Shown: one piece after another, positions 1 through 6,440 of the stretch
Position numbering within the stretch: position 1 is the first letter of the stretch
Layout of the letters: every line of letters begins with the position of its first letter
Assembly (NCBI GenBank): GCA_002404055.1
Contig: DHIZ01000315.1
Span: 16,379 to 36,732 of the forward strand
Origin: Chloroflexi bacterium UBA4733
GTDB taxonomy: Bacteria > Chloroflexota > UBA4733
Direction of reading: 5' to 3'
Length of the DNA stretch: 20,354 bases
Notes under the pieces: generated by a model
Database searches by the model: none
Told to the model about the DNA's origin: nothing
What the model saw: the letters and a program-made list of their open reading frames with translations, nothing else
Translations under genes and position numbers: made by a program

Positions 1-1134
1 TTCATCGGGCGCGAGCGGGAGCTGGGGAGCCTGCGTCAACTCTTGCGATCTTCCCGTCTCCTGACGCTGACGGGCGCGCCCGGCGTCGGTAAGACGCGGC
101 TCGCCCTGCAGCTCGCGGTGGAGCGTGGGACCGACTACCCCGGTGGCCTGTCCTTTGTACCGTTAGCGCCGCTCACCCGTGCCGATCTCGTCGTCCCAAC
201 TATCGCTCGGACGCTGGGCGTACGGGAAACGGGCAACCTCTCACTCCTGGAGAGTCTTCAGGCGGCGCTGCACGAGCCGCGACGATTCTTGCTCCTGGAC
301 AACTTTGAGCACGTCCTGGAGGCCGCACCGGCCGTCAACCAACTCATCCAAACCTGTCTCCAGTTGACGGTTCTGGTGACCAGCCGGTCGCCCCTGGGCA
401 TCTCCGGCGAACAAGAGTTCCCGGTATCGCCACTGCAATTGCCCGAGGCGGCGCAGGGATGGCCATTGGAGCGACTCTGCCGGACGGAGTCGGTGCGTCT
501 GTTTGTGGAGCGGGCGCAAGCGGCGCGGCCCGGCTTCATCTTGACCGAGGCGAATGCCGCCACGGTGACGGCCGTCTGCCGGCGTCTGGATGGGTTACCG
601 CTTGCTATTGAGCTTGCCGCCGCTCGTATCGGTGCTCTCTCGCCGCTGGATTTGCTGGCGCGATTAGACCATCGGCTCACCGTTTTGACCGACGGTCCAC
701 GCGACCTGCCGCCCCGTCAGCGGACGCTATGGCACGCCATCACTTGGAGCTACGACCTGCTGACGGCGTCGGAGCGCCTACTATTCAACCGGTTGGCCGT
801 GTTCACCGGCGGCTTCTCCCTAGCGGCGGTGGACGCGGTATGCGTTGGCGAAGGGTTGGACCCGGCGGAGCACCTGACGTCACTCATCAGTCTCGTCGAT
901 CAGTCGCTTGTGGCGATGACCAGCCAGGAGGGCGGGGCCCACTACGGTCTCTTGGAGACCTTGCGTGAGTACGCATGGGAGCGCCTGGTCGGGAGTGGCG
1001 AGGCGGATTACCTCCAGCAGCGGCACACCATGTACTTTGTGGCGCTGGCCGAGCAGGCGGCGCAGGAGATCCATGGGCCAAGGCAGTTGATCTGGTTCGA
1101 GTGCGTGGCACAGGAGTATGACAACTTGCGTTAG
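1..1134 (+). CDS. NB-ARC/AfsR-type ATPase, N-terminal fragment (5' end outside window, ends at in-frame TAG)
   Basis: The reading frame is already open at base 1 and encodes an ATP-binding regulator of the AfsR/NB-ARC (STAND ATPase) type. The P-loop GAPGVGKT lies at about bases 73-96, a Walker B-like FLLLDNFEH at about 286-312, a sensor-like VLVTSRSPLG follows, and the GLPLAIELAA motif is at about 592-621. A winged-helix segment (WSYDLL..ERLLFNRLAVFTGGF) follows, then the LLETLREYAWERL stretch usual in this family. Such proteins are cytosolic signal-transduction switches that bind ATP and carry sensory TPR repeats. The frame stops at TAG 1132-1134, straight after EYDNLR, where the family normally runs on into the TPR part. 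That missing part lies in the same frame just downstream, so this is half of one gene. A TTG at 43 is an internal codon and not a convincing start. Family call is firm; ligand and target are unknown. Confidence 0.85.
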   Translation, partial: FIGRERELGSLRQLLRSSRLLTLTGAPGVGKTRLALQLAVERGTDYPGGLSFVPLAPLTRADLVVPTIARTLGVRETGNLSLLESLQAALHEPRRFLLLDNFEHVLEAAPAVNQLIQTCLQLTVLVTSRSPLGISGEQEFPVSPLQLPEAAQGWPLERLCRTESVRLFVERAQAARPGFILTEANAATVTAVCRRLDGLPLAIELAAARIGALSPLDLLARLDHRLTVLTDGPRDLPPRQRTLWHAITWSYDLLTASERLLFNRLAVFTGGFSLAAVDAVCVGEGLDPAEHLTSLISLVDQSLVAMTSQEGGAHYGLLETLREYAWERLVGSGEADYLQQRHTMYFVALAEQAAQEIHGPRQLIWFECVAQEYDNLR

Positions 1135-2043
1135 GTCCAACGCTGGTGCGTTGCGCAGGGCGAGGTCGCCCTGGCTCTGCGGTTGAGTAGGGTGCTGTGG
1201 TACTGGTTGTACCGGGGGCAGATTCGTGAGGGGCGGGAATGGTTAGCCGAAGTGCTTGCGGTACCCCAGGCGGTACCGGGCACGAGCGAGCGGGCGCAAG
1301 GGCTGGTGCTCGCCGGTATCCTCGCCTCGCTCCAAGGCGACATCCCGGCCGCACACGATCTGCTCGAACACGGTTACTCCCTTGCCCAAGCGGTCGACGA
1401 TACGAAGACCGTCGCGCTCGCCCTGGGCGCCCAGGGCGGCCAGTTCCGGCAGCAGGGGGACTTTGCAGCAGCCGCCGCTCGCCTGCAGGAGGCCGAGGCG
1501 CTGCTACGAGTGTCAGGTGCGGATGCCCATCTTGCCCAGGTGTTGGCGATGCTGGGCCTGGTCACCCAGAATCAGGGCGACTCCGCGCTGGCGCGCCGGC
1601 TGTTCCTCGAGAGTTTGGCGATAGGGCGTTCACTCGGCGATCGCCTGACGCTGATCATATCTCTTGTTGGTCTGATTGATCTGGCCTTAAATCGCGGCGA
1701 CTATGCAAGGGCGCGCGCACTACTTAAAGAGCACTTGACGGCGTCGCAGCAGCTGCACGATCTGCTTTCCATCAGTTGGGGCCTGGAACACATGGCGAGG
1801 TTGGCCACTGCCGAGCATCAGGTAGCGCGCGCCCTGCGCCTTGTTGGCGCGGCCGCGATATTGCGCCGCGAGACCGGCACACCGCATTCCGACGCAGAGC
1901 AGGCACGACTGGAGCATCGGCTTGCTGCGACCCGCCGCCGTCTGAGCAAGGAGGAAGCCGCGGCGGCTTGGGCCGAAGGGCAAGCCATGTCGCCTGAGCA
2001 GGCCATCGCCTATGCGTTGAACGAGCAGTTGGGAAACGGCTGA
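1135..2043 (+). pseudogene. C-terminal TPR-like half of the NB-ARC/AfsR-type regulator, separated by a nonsense codon
   Basis: This stretch continues the frame of the upstream ATPase beyond TAG 1132-1134. It encodes about 300 residues of helical, TPR-like repeats: RWCVAQGEVALALRL, EGREWLAEVLA, and repeated A-L-x-x-L-G-x-x-A-x-x-x-G-D units. It ends with the typical tail AAAAWAEGQAMSPEQAIAYAL. No LuxR-type helix-turn-helix follows before the TGA at 2041-2043, so any DNA-binding domain must lie upstream of the window. The first internal start codon in frame is TTG 1183. Independent translation from there is possible, but no clear ribosome binding site is visible. Either the gene is disrupted or the TAG is a sequencing or assembly error; all residues flanking the stop fit the family without a shift. 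Confidence 0.7.
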
Positions 2044-2136
2044 CCGCGCATGCAGCCGAACGCCTTTTGCGATGGATTTGGGGATCCGGCATTGTGCTGT
2101 CCCGCTTGCACTTCAAGGGGTGTGAGTAGCAGCGGA

Positions 2137-2282
2137 CACTGTTGCCGAAATCAGGATGGGTTGAGATACCGCTCTGTAGACGACGCTGCTGATCGGGACG
2201 TGGTCGGTTTAAGCTGGGCCTCGCCTCTCGAAAGCGGCGACTTTGGGGTCTGAAATAGGTCGCTCGGATTTCGGCAACAGTG
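2137..2282. repeat. 146-bp segment bounded by perfect 16-bp inverted repeats (possible MITE or IS remnant)
   Basis: CACTGTTGCCGAAATC at 2137-2152 is the exact reverse complement of 2267-2282. The interior (about 114 bp) has no coding potential I can support. The right arm touches the IS630-type transposase remnant. No clear target-site duplication is visible at the outer edges: the flanks are AGCGGA on the left and CCAGCA on the right. It may be a miniature element, or an inverted duplication of the HTH-coding stretch of the transposase, since the same bases read TVAEI. Confidence 0.5.
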
Positions 2283-2426
2283 CCAGCAGCAGAACAGCAA
2301 CAGCGCCCGCGCTCGCCGCGCCTTGCCGAGCGGCGTGCTGGTCGCCCGCAGCCACCCCTCCAGCCGCTGGCGCACCGCCTCACTCAACTTCACCGTCAAC
2401 GCCGGCTTCCGGCCTCGCATCGCCAT
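2283..2426 (-). pseudogene. IS630-type transposase N-terminal remnant
   Basis: On the minus strand an ATG at 2426 opens a frame reading MAMRGRKPALTVKLSEAV, then RQRLEGWLRA..TPLGKARRARALLLF. This is the usual beginning of an IS630-family transposase, just ahead of its helix-turn-helix. After ALLLF the frame loses similarity. In the neighbouring frame it would read SAAGTVAEI, resembling the start of the expected HTH, so a one-base shift is likely. The sequence then enters the inverted-repeat segment 2137-2282 and nothing transposase-like follows. There is no DDE catalytic domain, so the remnant cannot be active. The family call rests on recognising the N-terminal motif only. Confidence 0.5.
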
Positions 2427-2549
2427 CCTCTCCTCATACAGCGCACGCCCTCCTCTGGCTTGCGCCCGGCGATGCTATCATTTCCTTGCCCGTCTTGTGT
2501 GGACGTGTACTTAGCCGGGGATCTGCAGCCGTCCCTTGATTTGCAGCGA

Positions 2550-2575
2550 AGGTTTCTCCCGTGAGGGGGAAACCT
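2550..2575. other. Hairpin with GTGA tetraloop upstream of the PIG-L gene
   Basis: AGGTTTCTCCC at 2550-2560 pairs with GGGGGAAACCT at 2565-2575 around a GTGA loop of the GNRA class, with one wobble pair. No T-tract follows on either strand, so it is not an obvious intrinsic terminator. It lies upstream of the candidate PIG-L promoter and could close off transcription from the left or belong to the mobile-element debris. Apart from the IS remnant and this hairpin I see nothing else in 2044-2640. Confidence 0.4.
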
Positions 2576-2639
2576 GGCGAGTAGTGCGAGCCGGAAGGGG
2601 TTCCTCCCCCGCCCACGAACCAAGCGCCCTACACCTGCC

Positions 2640-2648
2640 TGGTACAAT
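2640..2648 (+). promoter_or_regulatory. Candidate extended -10 promoter for the PIG-L/GT4 operon
   Basis: TGGTACAAT at 2640-2648 fits an extended -10 (TG-N-TACAAT). No good -35 hexamer is seen 17 bases upstream, which is common for extended -10 promoters. Transcription would begin near 2655, about 34 bases before the proposed GTG start at 2689. Confidence 0.4.
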
Positions 2649-2688
2649 TCATCAAAGCAACAGGCACATTTGGGAGTTTGACGGACTG

Positions 2689-3369
2689 GTGGCGCGGATT
2701 CTAACAGTACTGGCACACCCGGATGATGCCGAAATCTGGGCGGGCGGCACGCTGGCTCGCCAGGTGCTGGAGGGCGACGAGGTCCTGATCTGTAGTCTGG
2801 CCGGTGATCCTGGCTCGCTGCGGGCGACCGAGGTCGGCGAAGGCGCACAGGTGCTTGGGGCTCAGGTAACGGTGTTGAATCAGGCGGACCGGCATATGCG
2901 CCTGAGCGATGAACTGGTGCGGGCGCTGGCCAGCCTCATGGCCGACTATCGCCCCAACATCATCATCACGCATTGGGAGCAGGATGCGCACCCGGACCAC
3001 GTGCTGACGAACGCCGCCACGCGCGCCGCCGTCGTCGCCGCCTCCGGGCTCAGTGGGGAGCTGGACATGGTGCTGGCCTGCGATACCTACCTCAGTTCCG
3101 GGCGGGACGGCATCTTCACGCCGGAACTGTACGTTGATGTCAGCGACGTCTGGGAGATGAAACTGGAAGCAATCCGCAAGCACGCCAGTCAGGACCCGGA
3201 ATATTACATCCAGACGATCGAGCGGCAATGCTGGCTGCACGGTGCGCGCGCCAAGGTGCGGTACGCTGAAGGGTTCCGGCGCATCCCGGTGTACGGACGC
3301 CTGGGTGGCGCCCTCCACCACCTGGGACGGGCTGCTGTGCCAAGCGAGAGAAAGAGGACCGGTCTATGA
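2689..3369 (+). CDS. PIG-L family zinc-dependent N-deacetylase (MshB/BshB-like)
   Basis: This encodes a cytosolic PIG-L/LmbE-type deacetylase of 226 residues, which removes an N-acetyl group from an amino-sugar conjugate. The zinc-site motif AHPDDAE is at residues 9-15 and the second metal-binding HPDH at 101-104, both in the expected places. The GTG at 2689 is preferred because it puts the first beta-strand (ARILTVLAHPDD) at the very N-terminus, as in the family. The frame is open back to TTG 2536, but the extra 51 residues look like translated non-coding DNA. A GGGAG at 2672-2676 is somewhat distant as a ribosome binding site. The gene overlaps the next by ATGA, implying translational coupling with an MshA-like glycosyltransferase, so the substrate is probably that enzyme's product. 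By family, mycothiol-type, bacillithiol-type or glycolipid precursors are all possible. Confidence 0.85.
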   Translation: MARILTVLAHPDDAEIWAGGTLARQVLEGDEVLICSLAGDPGSLRATEVGEGAQVLGAQVTVLNQADRHMRLSDELVRALASLMADYRPNIIITHWEQDAHPDHVLTNAATRAAVVAASGLSGELDMVLACDTYLSSGRDGIFTPELYVDVSDVWEMKLEAIRKHASQDPEYYIQTIERQCWLHGARAKVRYAEGFRRIPVYGRLGGALHHLGRAAVPSERKRTGL

Positions 3370-4667
3370 CCAAACGGGTCGCCATGCTGAGCGTCCACAC
3401 CTGCCCGCTTGCCGGGCTTGGCGGGCGAGACACCGGCGGGATGAACGTCTACGTCCGCCAACTGGCGCGGGACCTGGCGCGCCGAAATTTCGCGGTCGAC
3501 GTGTTCACTCGCCAGCGCTTCGGGCGCGGCCCGCGCATCGTGGAAGACGGCCCAGGCGTGCGCGTCATTCACCTGGAGGCCGGCCCGCCGGGACCGATGG
3601 ACAAGGAAACGATCTACGAGCACCTGCCGGAGTTCGCAGCGCGGGTGGACGAGTTTCGCCGAACAGAGGGGCTGTGCTACGACCGGATTCACGCCCATTA
3701 CTGGCTCTCCGGGCTGGTGGCGGCTGACCTGCGGCGGCGCTGGAACGTGCCGACGCTGATCATGTTCCATACGCTCGCTCGTGTGAAGAACCTCTACATC
3801 GGCGAAGGAGAGACGGCCGACAGCGAGTTGCGCGCTCAGGGCGAGCAGCGCGCGATGGATATGGCCGACTGCATCGTCGCGGCGAATAGCATCGAGCGCG
3901 ACCACATGCTCTCGCAGTACCGCGTCGATCCTGCCAAGATCTCCATCGCGCCCCTGGGTGTCGACACGAGCATCTTCAGACCCCAGGACCGCCAGCGTGC
4001 CCGGGCGGACCTCGGTCTTGCCGGCAAGCAACTGGTGTTCAGCGTCGGCCGCATTGAGCCCCTGAAGGGTATGGACACGCTCGTCCGGGCAACGGGGCTG
4101 TTACTTCGGGAGGAACCAGGGCTGCGCGAGCGGTTGCGTGTGCTGATCGGCGGCGGGCATGTCGACGACGACGACCCGAGCGGCGGTACCGAGGTAGACC
4201 GTCTGAAGGAGTTGATCCAGCGCCTGGGGCTGGCGGAGGTGGTGCAACTGCTGGGTTCGTTGCCGCAAGTGGAACTGCCCCGCTACTATGCCGCCGCCGA
4301 CTGCGTCGTCGTACCGTCGCATTACGAGTCCTTCGGGCTGGTCGCTGTGGAAGCCATGGCCTGCGGCACCCCGGTGGTGGCGTCGCGCGTCGGTGGCCTG
4401 AGTTTGTCGGTCAAGGATGGCGAAACTGGATTTCTGGTTCCTGCGCGCGACGATGCAGCGTTCGCCGACCGCATCGGTCGTCTCGTGCGTTCACCCGAAC
4501 TCGTGACCCGACTGGGCCAGGCCGCTGCAGTGGCGGGCCGCGCCTACAGCTGGCGCTCGGTGACGGATCGCATACTCGATCTGTACGGAAAGTTCGGCAA
4601 GGTTTGCACGCGGCCGGCCCCCGTGCCGGTGGAAACGCGCCGCTACGCGACGACCTGCAGTTGCTAA
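3366..4667 (+). CDS. GT4-family glycosyltransferase, MshA/sucrose-synthase-like
   Basis: This is a 433-residue retaining glycosyltransferase with two Rossmann-like halves (GT-B fold). The N-terminal loop [20 protein letters not shown] (residues 11-30) closely resembles the acceptor loop of MshA, the D-inositol-3-phosphate glycosyltransferase of mycothiol synthesis. [14 protein letters not shown] and [10 protein letters not shown] follow. [10 protein letters not shown] begins the nucleotide-sugar domain, and ESFGLVAVE (321-329) is the GT4 EX7E motif that binds the donor. The ATG sits within the stop of the PIG-L gene, so the two are one operon. The order glycosyltransferase then deacetylase matches MshA/MshB chemistry, yet no MshC ligase or MshD acetyltransferase is seen here. 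GT4 enzymes of this type also make sucrose phosphate and glycolipids, so I leave the gene unnamed. The last 25 or so residues are a poorly conserved tail. Confidence 0.85.
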   Translation: MTKRVAMLSVHTCPLAGLGGRDTGGMNVYVRQLARDLARRNFAVDVFTRQRFGRGPRIVEDGPGVRVIHLEAGPPGPMDKETIYEHLPEFAARVDEFRRTEGLCYDRIHAHYWLSGLVAADLRRRWNVPTLIMFHTLARVKNLYIGEGETADSELRAQGEQRAMDMADCIVAANSIERDHMLSQYRVDPAKISIAPLGVDTSIFRPQDRQRARADLGLAGKQLVFSVGRIEPLKGMDTLVRATGLLLREEPGLRERLRVLIGGGHVDDDDPSGGTEVDRLKELIQRLGLAEVVQLLGSLPQVELPRYYAAADCVVVPSHYESFGLVAVEAMACGTPVVASRVGGLSLSVKDGETGFLVPARDDAAFADRIGRLVRSPELVTRLGQAAAVAGRAYSWRSVTDRILDLYGKFGKVCTRPAPVPVETRRYATTCSC

Positions 4668-4692
4668 AAGGCGCCATGGCAGGAAGGCTAAA

Positions 4693-4718
4693 AGGGCCGC
4701 GACTGCGGTCGCGGCCCT
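4693..4718. terminator. Strong hairpin after the glycosyltransferase gene, candidate terminator
   Basis: An 11-bp perfect stem, AGGGCCGCGAC / GTCGCGGCCCT, closes a TGCG loop 25 bases past the glycosyltransferase stop and 31 bases before tlyA. On the plus strand no T-run follows. On the minus strand the stem is followed by TTTTAG, so its U-tract would suit leftward transcripts. It may act as a pause or Rho-assisted end for the PIG-L/GT4 operon. Confidence 0.45.
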
Positions 4719-4749
4719 GCTCGGGTGCTCCAGGCCAGCACGCTGCCGT

Positions 4750-5535
4750 ATGACGGCTCGCACGCGCCTTGATCTGCTGGTGACGCAACGCGGTTTGGCC
4801 GAGAGCCGGGAGCGGGCGCAGGCGCTGATCATGGCCGGCAGCATCAGCGTCGACGGCAAGCGCGTCGACAAGCCCGGCACTGCCGTAATTGACAGCGCGC
4901 AGGTCACGCTGGTGGGCCCGGAATTGCCCTATGTCGGCCGCGGCGGCTTAAAGTTGCAGCATGCGCTTGATACCTTCGGCCTGGACGTCACCGACGCTGT
5001 CGCCCTCGATATCGGAGCCTCCACCGGAGGTTTCACCGACTGCCTGCTTCAACGCGGCGCCAGCCGCGTCTATGCAGTGGATGTCGGGCGCGGCCAGTTA
5101 CATGCCAAGCTCCGCAACGATCCGCGCGTGGTCGTGCTGGAAGAGACAAACGCGCGTTACCTGACGGCGCTGCCGGAACGGCCGGCCGTCGCCACGTTTG
5201 ACGTGTCGTTTATCTCGCTGCTCAAAGTCCTGCCGGCGGTACTGCTGGTGCTCGATCCAGCCGCCGTGCTGGTGGCGCTGATCAAGCCGCAGTTTGAGGC
5301 AGGAGCGGCCCTGGTCGGCAAGGGCGGCGTCGTGCGCCGGCCGGAGGTTCGCCGCGACGTTGTTCACCAGGTGCTGACCGGCATGGCTGCGCTCGGTGTG
5401 CCGCCGCGGGGGTTGACGGTTTCGCCGTTGCGCGGGCCGGCCGGCAACGTCGAGTACCTGGCCTATGCTACACTAGGCGCGGCTACGGAACCAGCCGACC
5501 TTGAAACGCTGGTCGCGGCCGTGCCCTGGGCCTGA
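4750..5535 (+). CDS. tlyA: TlyA family 16S/23S rRNA (cytidine-2'-O)-methyltransferase
   Basis: A 261-residue TlyA/hemolysin-A-family protein, full length for the family. Residues 1-60 form an S4 RNA-binding domain ([20 protein letters not shown], then [14 protein letters not shown]). An FtsJ-like SAM-dependent methyltransferase domain follows, with the SAM loop [15 protein letters not shown] from residue 87, [16 protein letters not shown] and LIKPQFEAG. TlyA 2'-O-methylates ribosomal RNA cytidines; the older hemolysin label is probably misleading. The ATG at 4750 fits the conserved N-terminus, though no good ribosome binding site precedes it. Its last 106 bp (5430-5535) lie in the left copy of a 141-bp duplication, and a promoterless copy of this tail sits at 6300-6405 after the higBA insert. 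It heads the tlyA-nadK-recN-recJ series, a gene order common in Gram-positives and relatives. Confidence 0.93.
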   Translation: MTARTRLDLLVTQRGLAESRERAQALIMAGSISVDGKRVDKPGTAVIDSAQVTLVGPELPYVGRGGLKLQHALDTFGLDVTDAVALDIGASTGGFTDCLLQRGASRVYAVDVGRGQLHAKLRNDPRVVVLEETNARYLTALPERPAVATFDVSFISLLKVLPAVLLVLDPAAVLVALIKPQFEAGAALVGKGGVVRRPEVRRDVVHQVLTGMAALGVPPRGLTVSPLRGPAGNVEYLAYATLGAATEPADLETLVAAVPWA

Positions 5536-5570
5536 ATGACTGCCGACTGGGACGAGCGTATGAAGCAGCC
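5430..5570 (+). repeat. 141-bp direct repeat, left copy (tlyA 3' end plus nadK start)
   Basis: Identical base for base to 6300-6440, with a constant offset of 870. It holds the last 106 bp of tlyA, the TGA at 5533-5535, the overlapping-frame ATG at 5536, and the presumed true nadK start ATG at 5560 with its first codons (MKQP). Here the nadK start is a stub leading into the antisense strand of higA. The boundaries are sharp: TTG|CG against AGG|CG on the left, and CC|CAAGG against CC|GGCAA on the right. Confidence 0.97.
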
Positions 5571-5601
5571 CAAGGCCGCGGCATGTGGTGGACATGATGA
5601 C

Positions 5602-5955
5602 TCAAGCCGCATGCGTATCATATGGACGGATCGTCTCCAGCACGCCGGCCAGGGTGCGCTTGGCCACCTCGATGTCGTGGTGGGCCTGCAAGCGCAACCA
5701 GTAACCATCGGACAGTCCGAAAAAACGGCACAGTCGCAAATCGGTATCCACGGTGATGGCACGCTTGGCCTTCACGATCTCTCCGATACGCCGCTGGGGG
5801 ACGTCGATCTCTTTGGCAAGCCGATACTGAGTGACGCCCATCGGCTTCAAAAAATCTTCCAACAGAATCTCCCCAGGCGTAACCGCTGGCAGGCGCGGTC
5901 CCTCGGCCACGTCCGAAAAATCCATCTTGTCCAGGTCTTCGATGCGGATGCTCAT
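5602..5955 (-). CDS. higA: HigA family antitoxin (XRE-type helix-turn-helix)
   Basis: A 117-residue antitoxin of the HigA/VapI type. PGEILLEDFLKPMGVTQYRL followed by AKEIDVPQRRIGEIVKAKRAI forms the XRE helix-turn-helix, and TDLRLCRFFGLSDGYWLRLQ is the conserved continuation. HigA neutralises HigB by binding it and represses the operon promoter. A purine-rich GAGGGGATAGGA precedes the ATG at 5955. The gene starts 12 bp after the higB stop, giving the toxin-first order typical of higBA. A roughly 20-residue N-terminal extension precedes the HTH and a short tail ends RPYDTHAA. It is transcribed against the surrounding tlyA-nadK operon. Confidence 0.92.
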   Translation of the reverse strand: MSIRIEDLDKMDFSDVAEGPRLPAVTPGEILLEDFLKPMGVTQYRLAKEIDVPQRRIGEIVKAKRAITVDTDLRLCRFFGLSDGYWLRLQAHHDIEVAKRTLAGVLETIRPYDTHAA

Positions 5956-5967
5956 TGTCCTATCCCC

Positions 5968-6249
5968 TCAATGATAATCGACGATCTCCACGTCATACGC
6001 ATTCCCTTCATGCCAGCGAAAGCACACGCGCCACTGGTCGTTGATGCGGATGCTCCACTGGCCTTCACGATCGCCAGAAAGCCTTTCCAACCGGTTGCCC
6101 GGCGGTATGCGCAACTCCGCTACATCCGAAGCCGTAAGCACCTGCATCATCTTCCGGCGAGCCGCTGGGTGGATGGCTTTTGGCCATCTGCGCACCGTCA
6201 GGCCCGCGAACAATGCAGCGGTTTCCTTGCCGGCGAAGGTCTTAATCAT
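5968..6249 (-). CDS. higB: HigB family toxin (RelE/ParE superfamily mRNA interferase)
   Basis: A 93-residue toxin of the HigB/'plasmid maintenance killer' family. It opens with MIKTFAGKETAALFAG, continues with AARRKMMQVLTASDVAELRI, and has the diagnostic block PPGNRLERLSGDREGQWSIR followed by INDQWRVCFRW and DVEIVDYH. HigB enzymes cleave mRNA on the ribosome and are held in check by HigA. Length and the conserved basic and aromatic residues (R, W, R near the C-terminus) are as expected, so it looks intact. The ATG at 6249 lies just after a promoter-like sequence. It is co-transcribed with higA and sits inside an insertion flanked by 141-bp direct repeats, between two housekeeping genes. Confidence 0.93.
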   Translation of the reverse strand: MIKTFAGKETAALFAGLTVRRWPKAIHPAARRKMMQVLTASDVAELRIPPGNRLERLSGDREGQWSIRINDQWRVCFRWHEGNAYDVEIVDYH

Positions 6250-6255
6250 ACCGAC

Positions 6256-6284
6256 ATGCTATCGTGCTACATTAGTATCGTCAA
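6256..6284 (-). promoter_or_regulatory. Promoter of higBA, probably overlapping its operator
   Basis: On the minus strand TTGACG (6284-6279) and TAGCAT (6261-6256) are separated by exactly 17 bases, a good sigma-70-type promoter. Transcription would begin near 6249-6250, at or next to the higB ATG, so the message may be leaderless. The spacer and -10 contain a repeated TGCTA in plus-strand sense (6257-6261 and 6265-6269), a plausible HigA operator. The promoter is inside the insert, so the module brings its own expression. Confidence 0.55.
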
Positions 6285-6299
6285 GCGCTACTACCACAG

Positions 6300-6440
6300 G
6301 CGCGGGCCGGCCGGCAACGTCGAGTACCTGGCCTATGCTACACTAGGCGCGGCTACGGAACCAGCCGACCTTGAAACGCTGGTCGCGGCCGTGCCCTGGG
6401 CCTGAATGACTGCCGACTGGGACGAGCGTATGAAGCAGCC
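6300..6440 (+). repeat. 141-bp direct repeat, right copy (orphan tlyA tail plus functional nadK start)
   Basis: Perfect copy of 5430-5570. Its first 106 bp are a tlyA tail without the rest of the gene, encoding [18 protein letters not shown] and the residues up to AVPWA before TGA 6403-6405. Its last bases provide the nadK ribosome binding site (GGGACGAG), the ATG at 6430 and the first codons. A TGCTACACT at 6336-6344 resembles an extended -10 and could start a nadK transcript from within the duplicated piece. Confidence 0.95.
6336..6344 (+). promoter_or_regulatory. Candidate extended -10 promoter for nadK inside the duplicated tlyA tail
   Basis: TGCTACACT reads as TG-N-TACACT. It occurs at 6336-6344 and identically at 5466-5474 in the left repeat. 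A -35 match is not evident. If active, transcription would begin near 6351, about 80 bases before the nadK ATG at 6430. This would explain how nadK stays expressed after higBA separated it from tlyA. Confidence 0.3.

Larger units (their letters stand above)
5571..6299 (-). mobile_element. 729-bp inserted segment carrying higBA, flanked by long direct repeats
   Basis: The unique sequence between the two 141-bp repeats consists almost wholly of higB and higA on the minus strand, with about 31 bp beyond higA and a 50-bp promoter region before higB. Removing 5571-6440 recreates an uninterrupted tlyA-nadK junction, the normal compact arrangement. No transposase, integrase, inverted termini or short target-site duplication can be seen. 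Mobility is inferred from the duplication, not shown directly. Confidence 0.6.

Noticed and set aside
2536..2688. Upstream extension of the PIG-L frame from TTG 2536
   Set aside because: The added residues do not look like a PIG-L N-terminus and cross a hairpin and the likely promoter; the family begins right before the AHPDD motif.
3204..4031. Long minus-strand open frame over the PIG-L/glycosyltransferase genes
   Set aside because: Antisense shadow of two clearly conserved genes; typical of high-GC coding DNA.
5536..6405. Plus-strand 289-codon open frame from the duplicated nadK ATG through the insert to the second tlyA tail
   Set aside because: Its middle is the antisense of higBA and its ends are repeat-derived. 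It is open only because the 870-bp offset is a multiple of three. No protein similarity was recognised.
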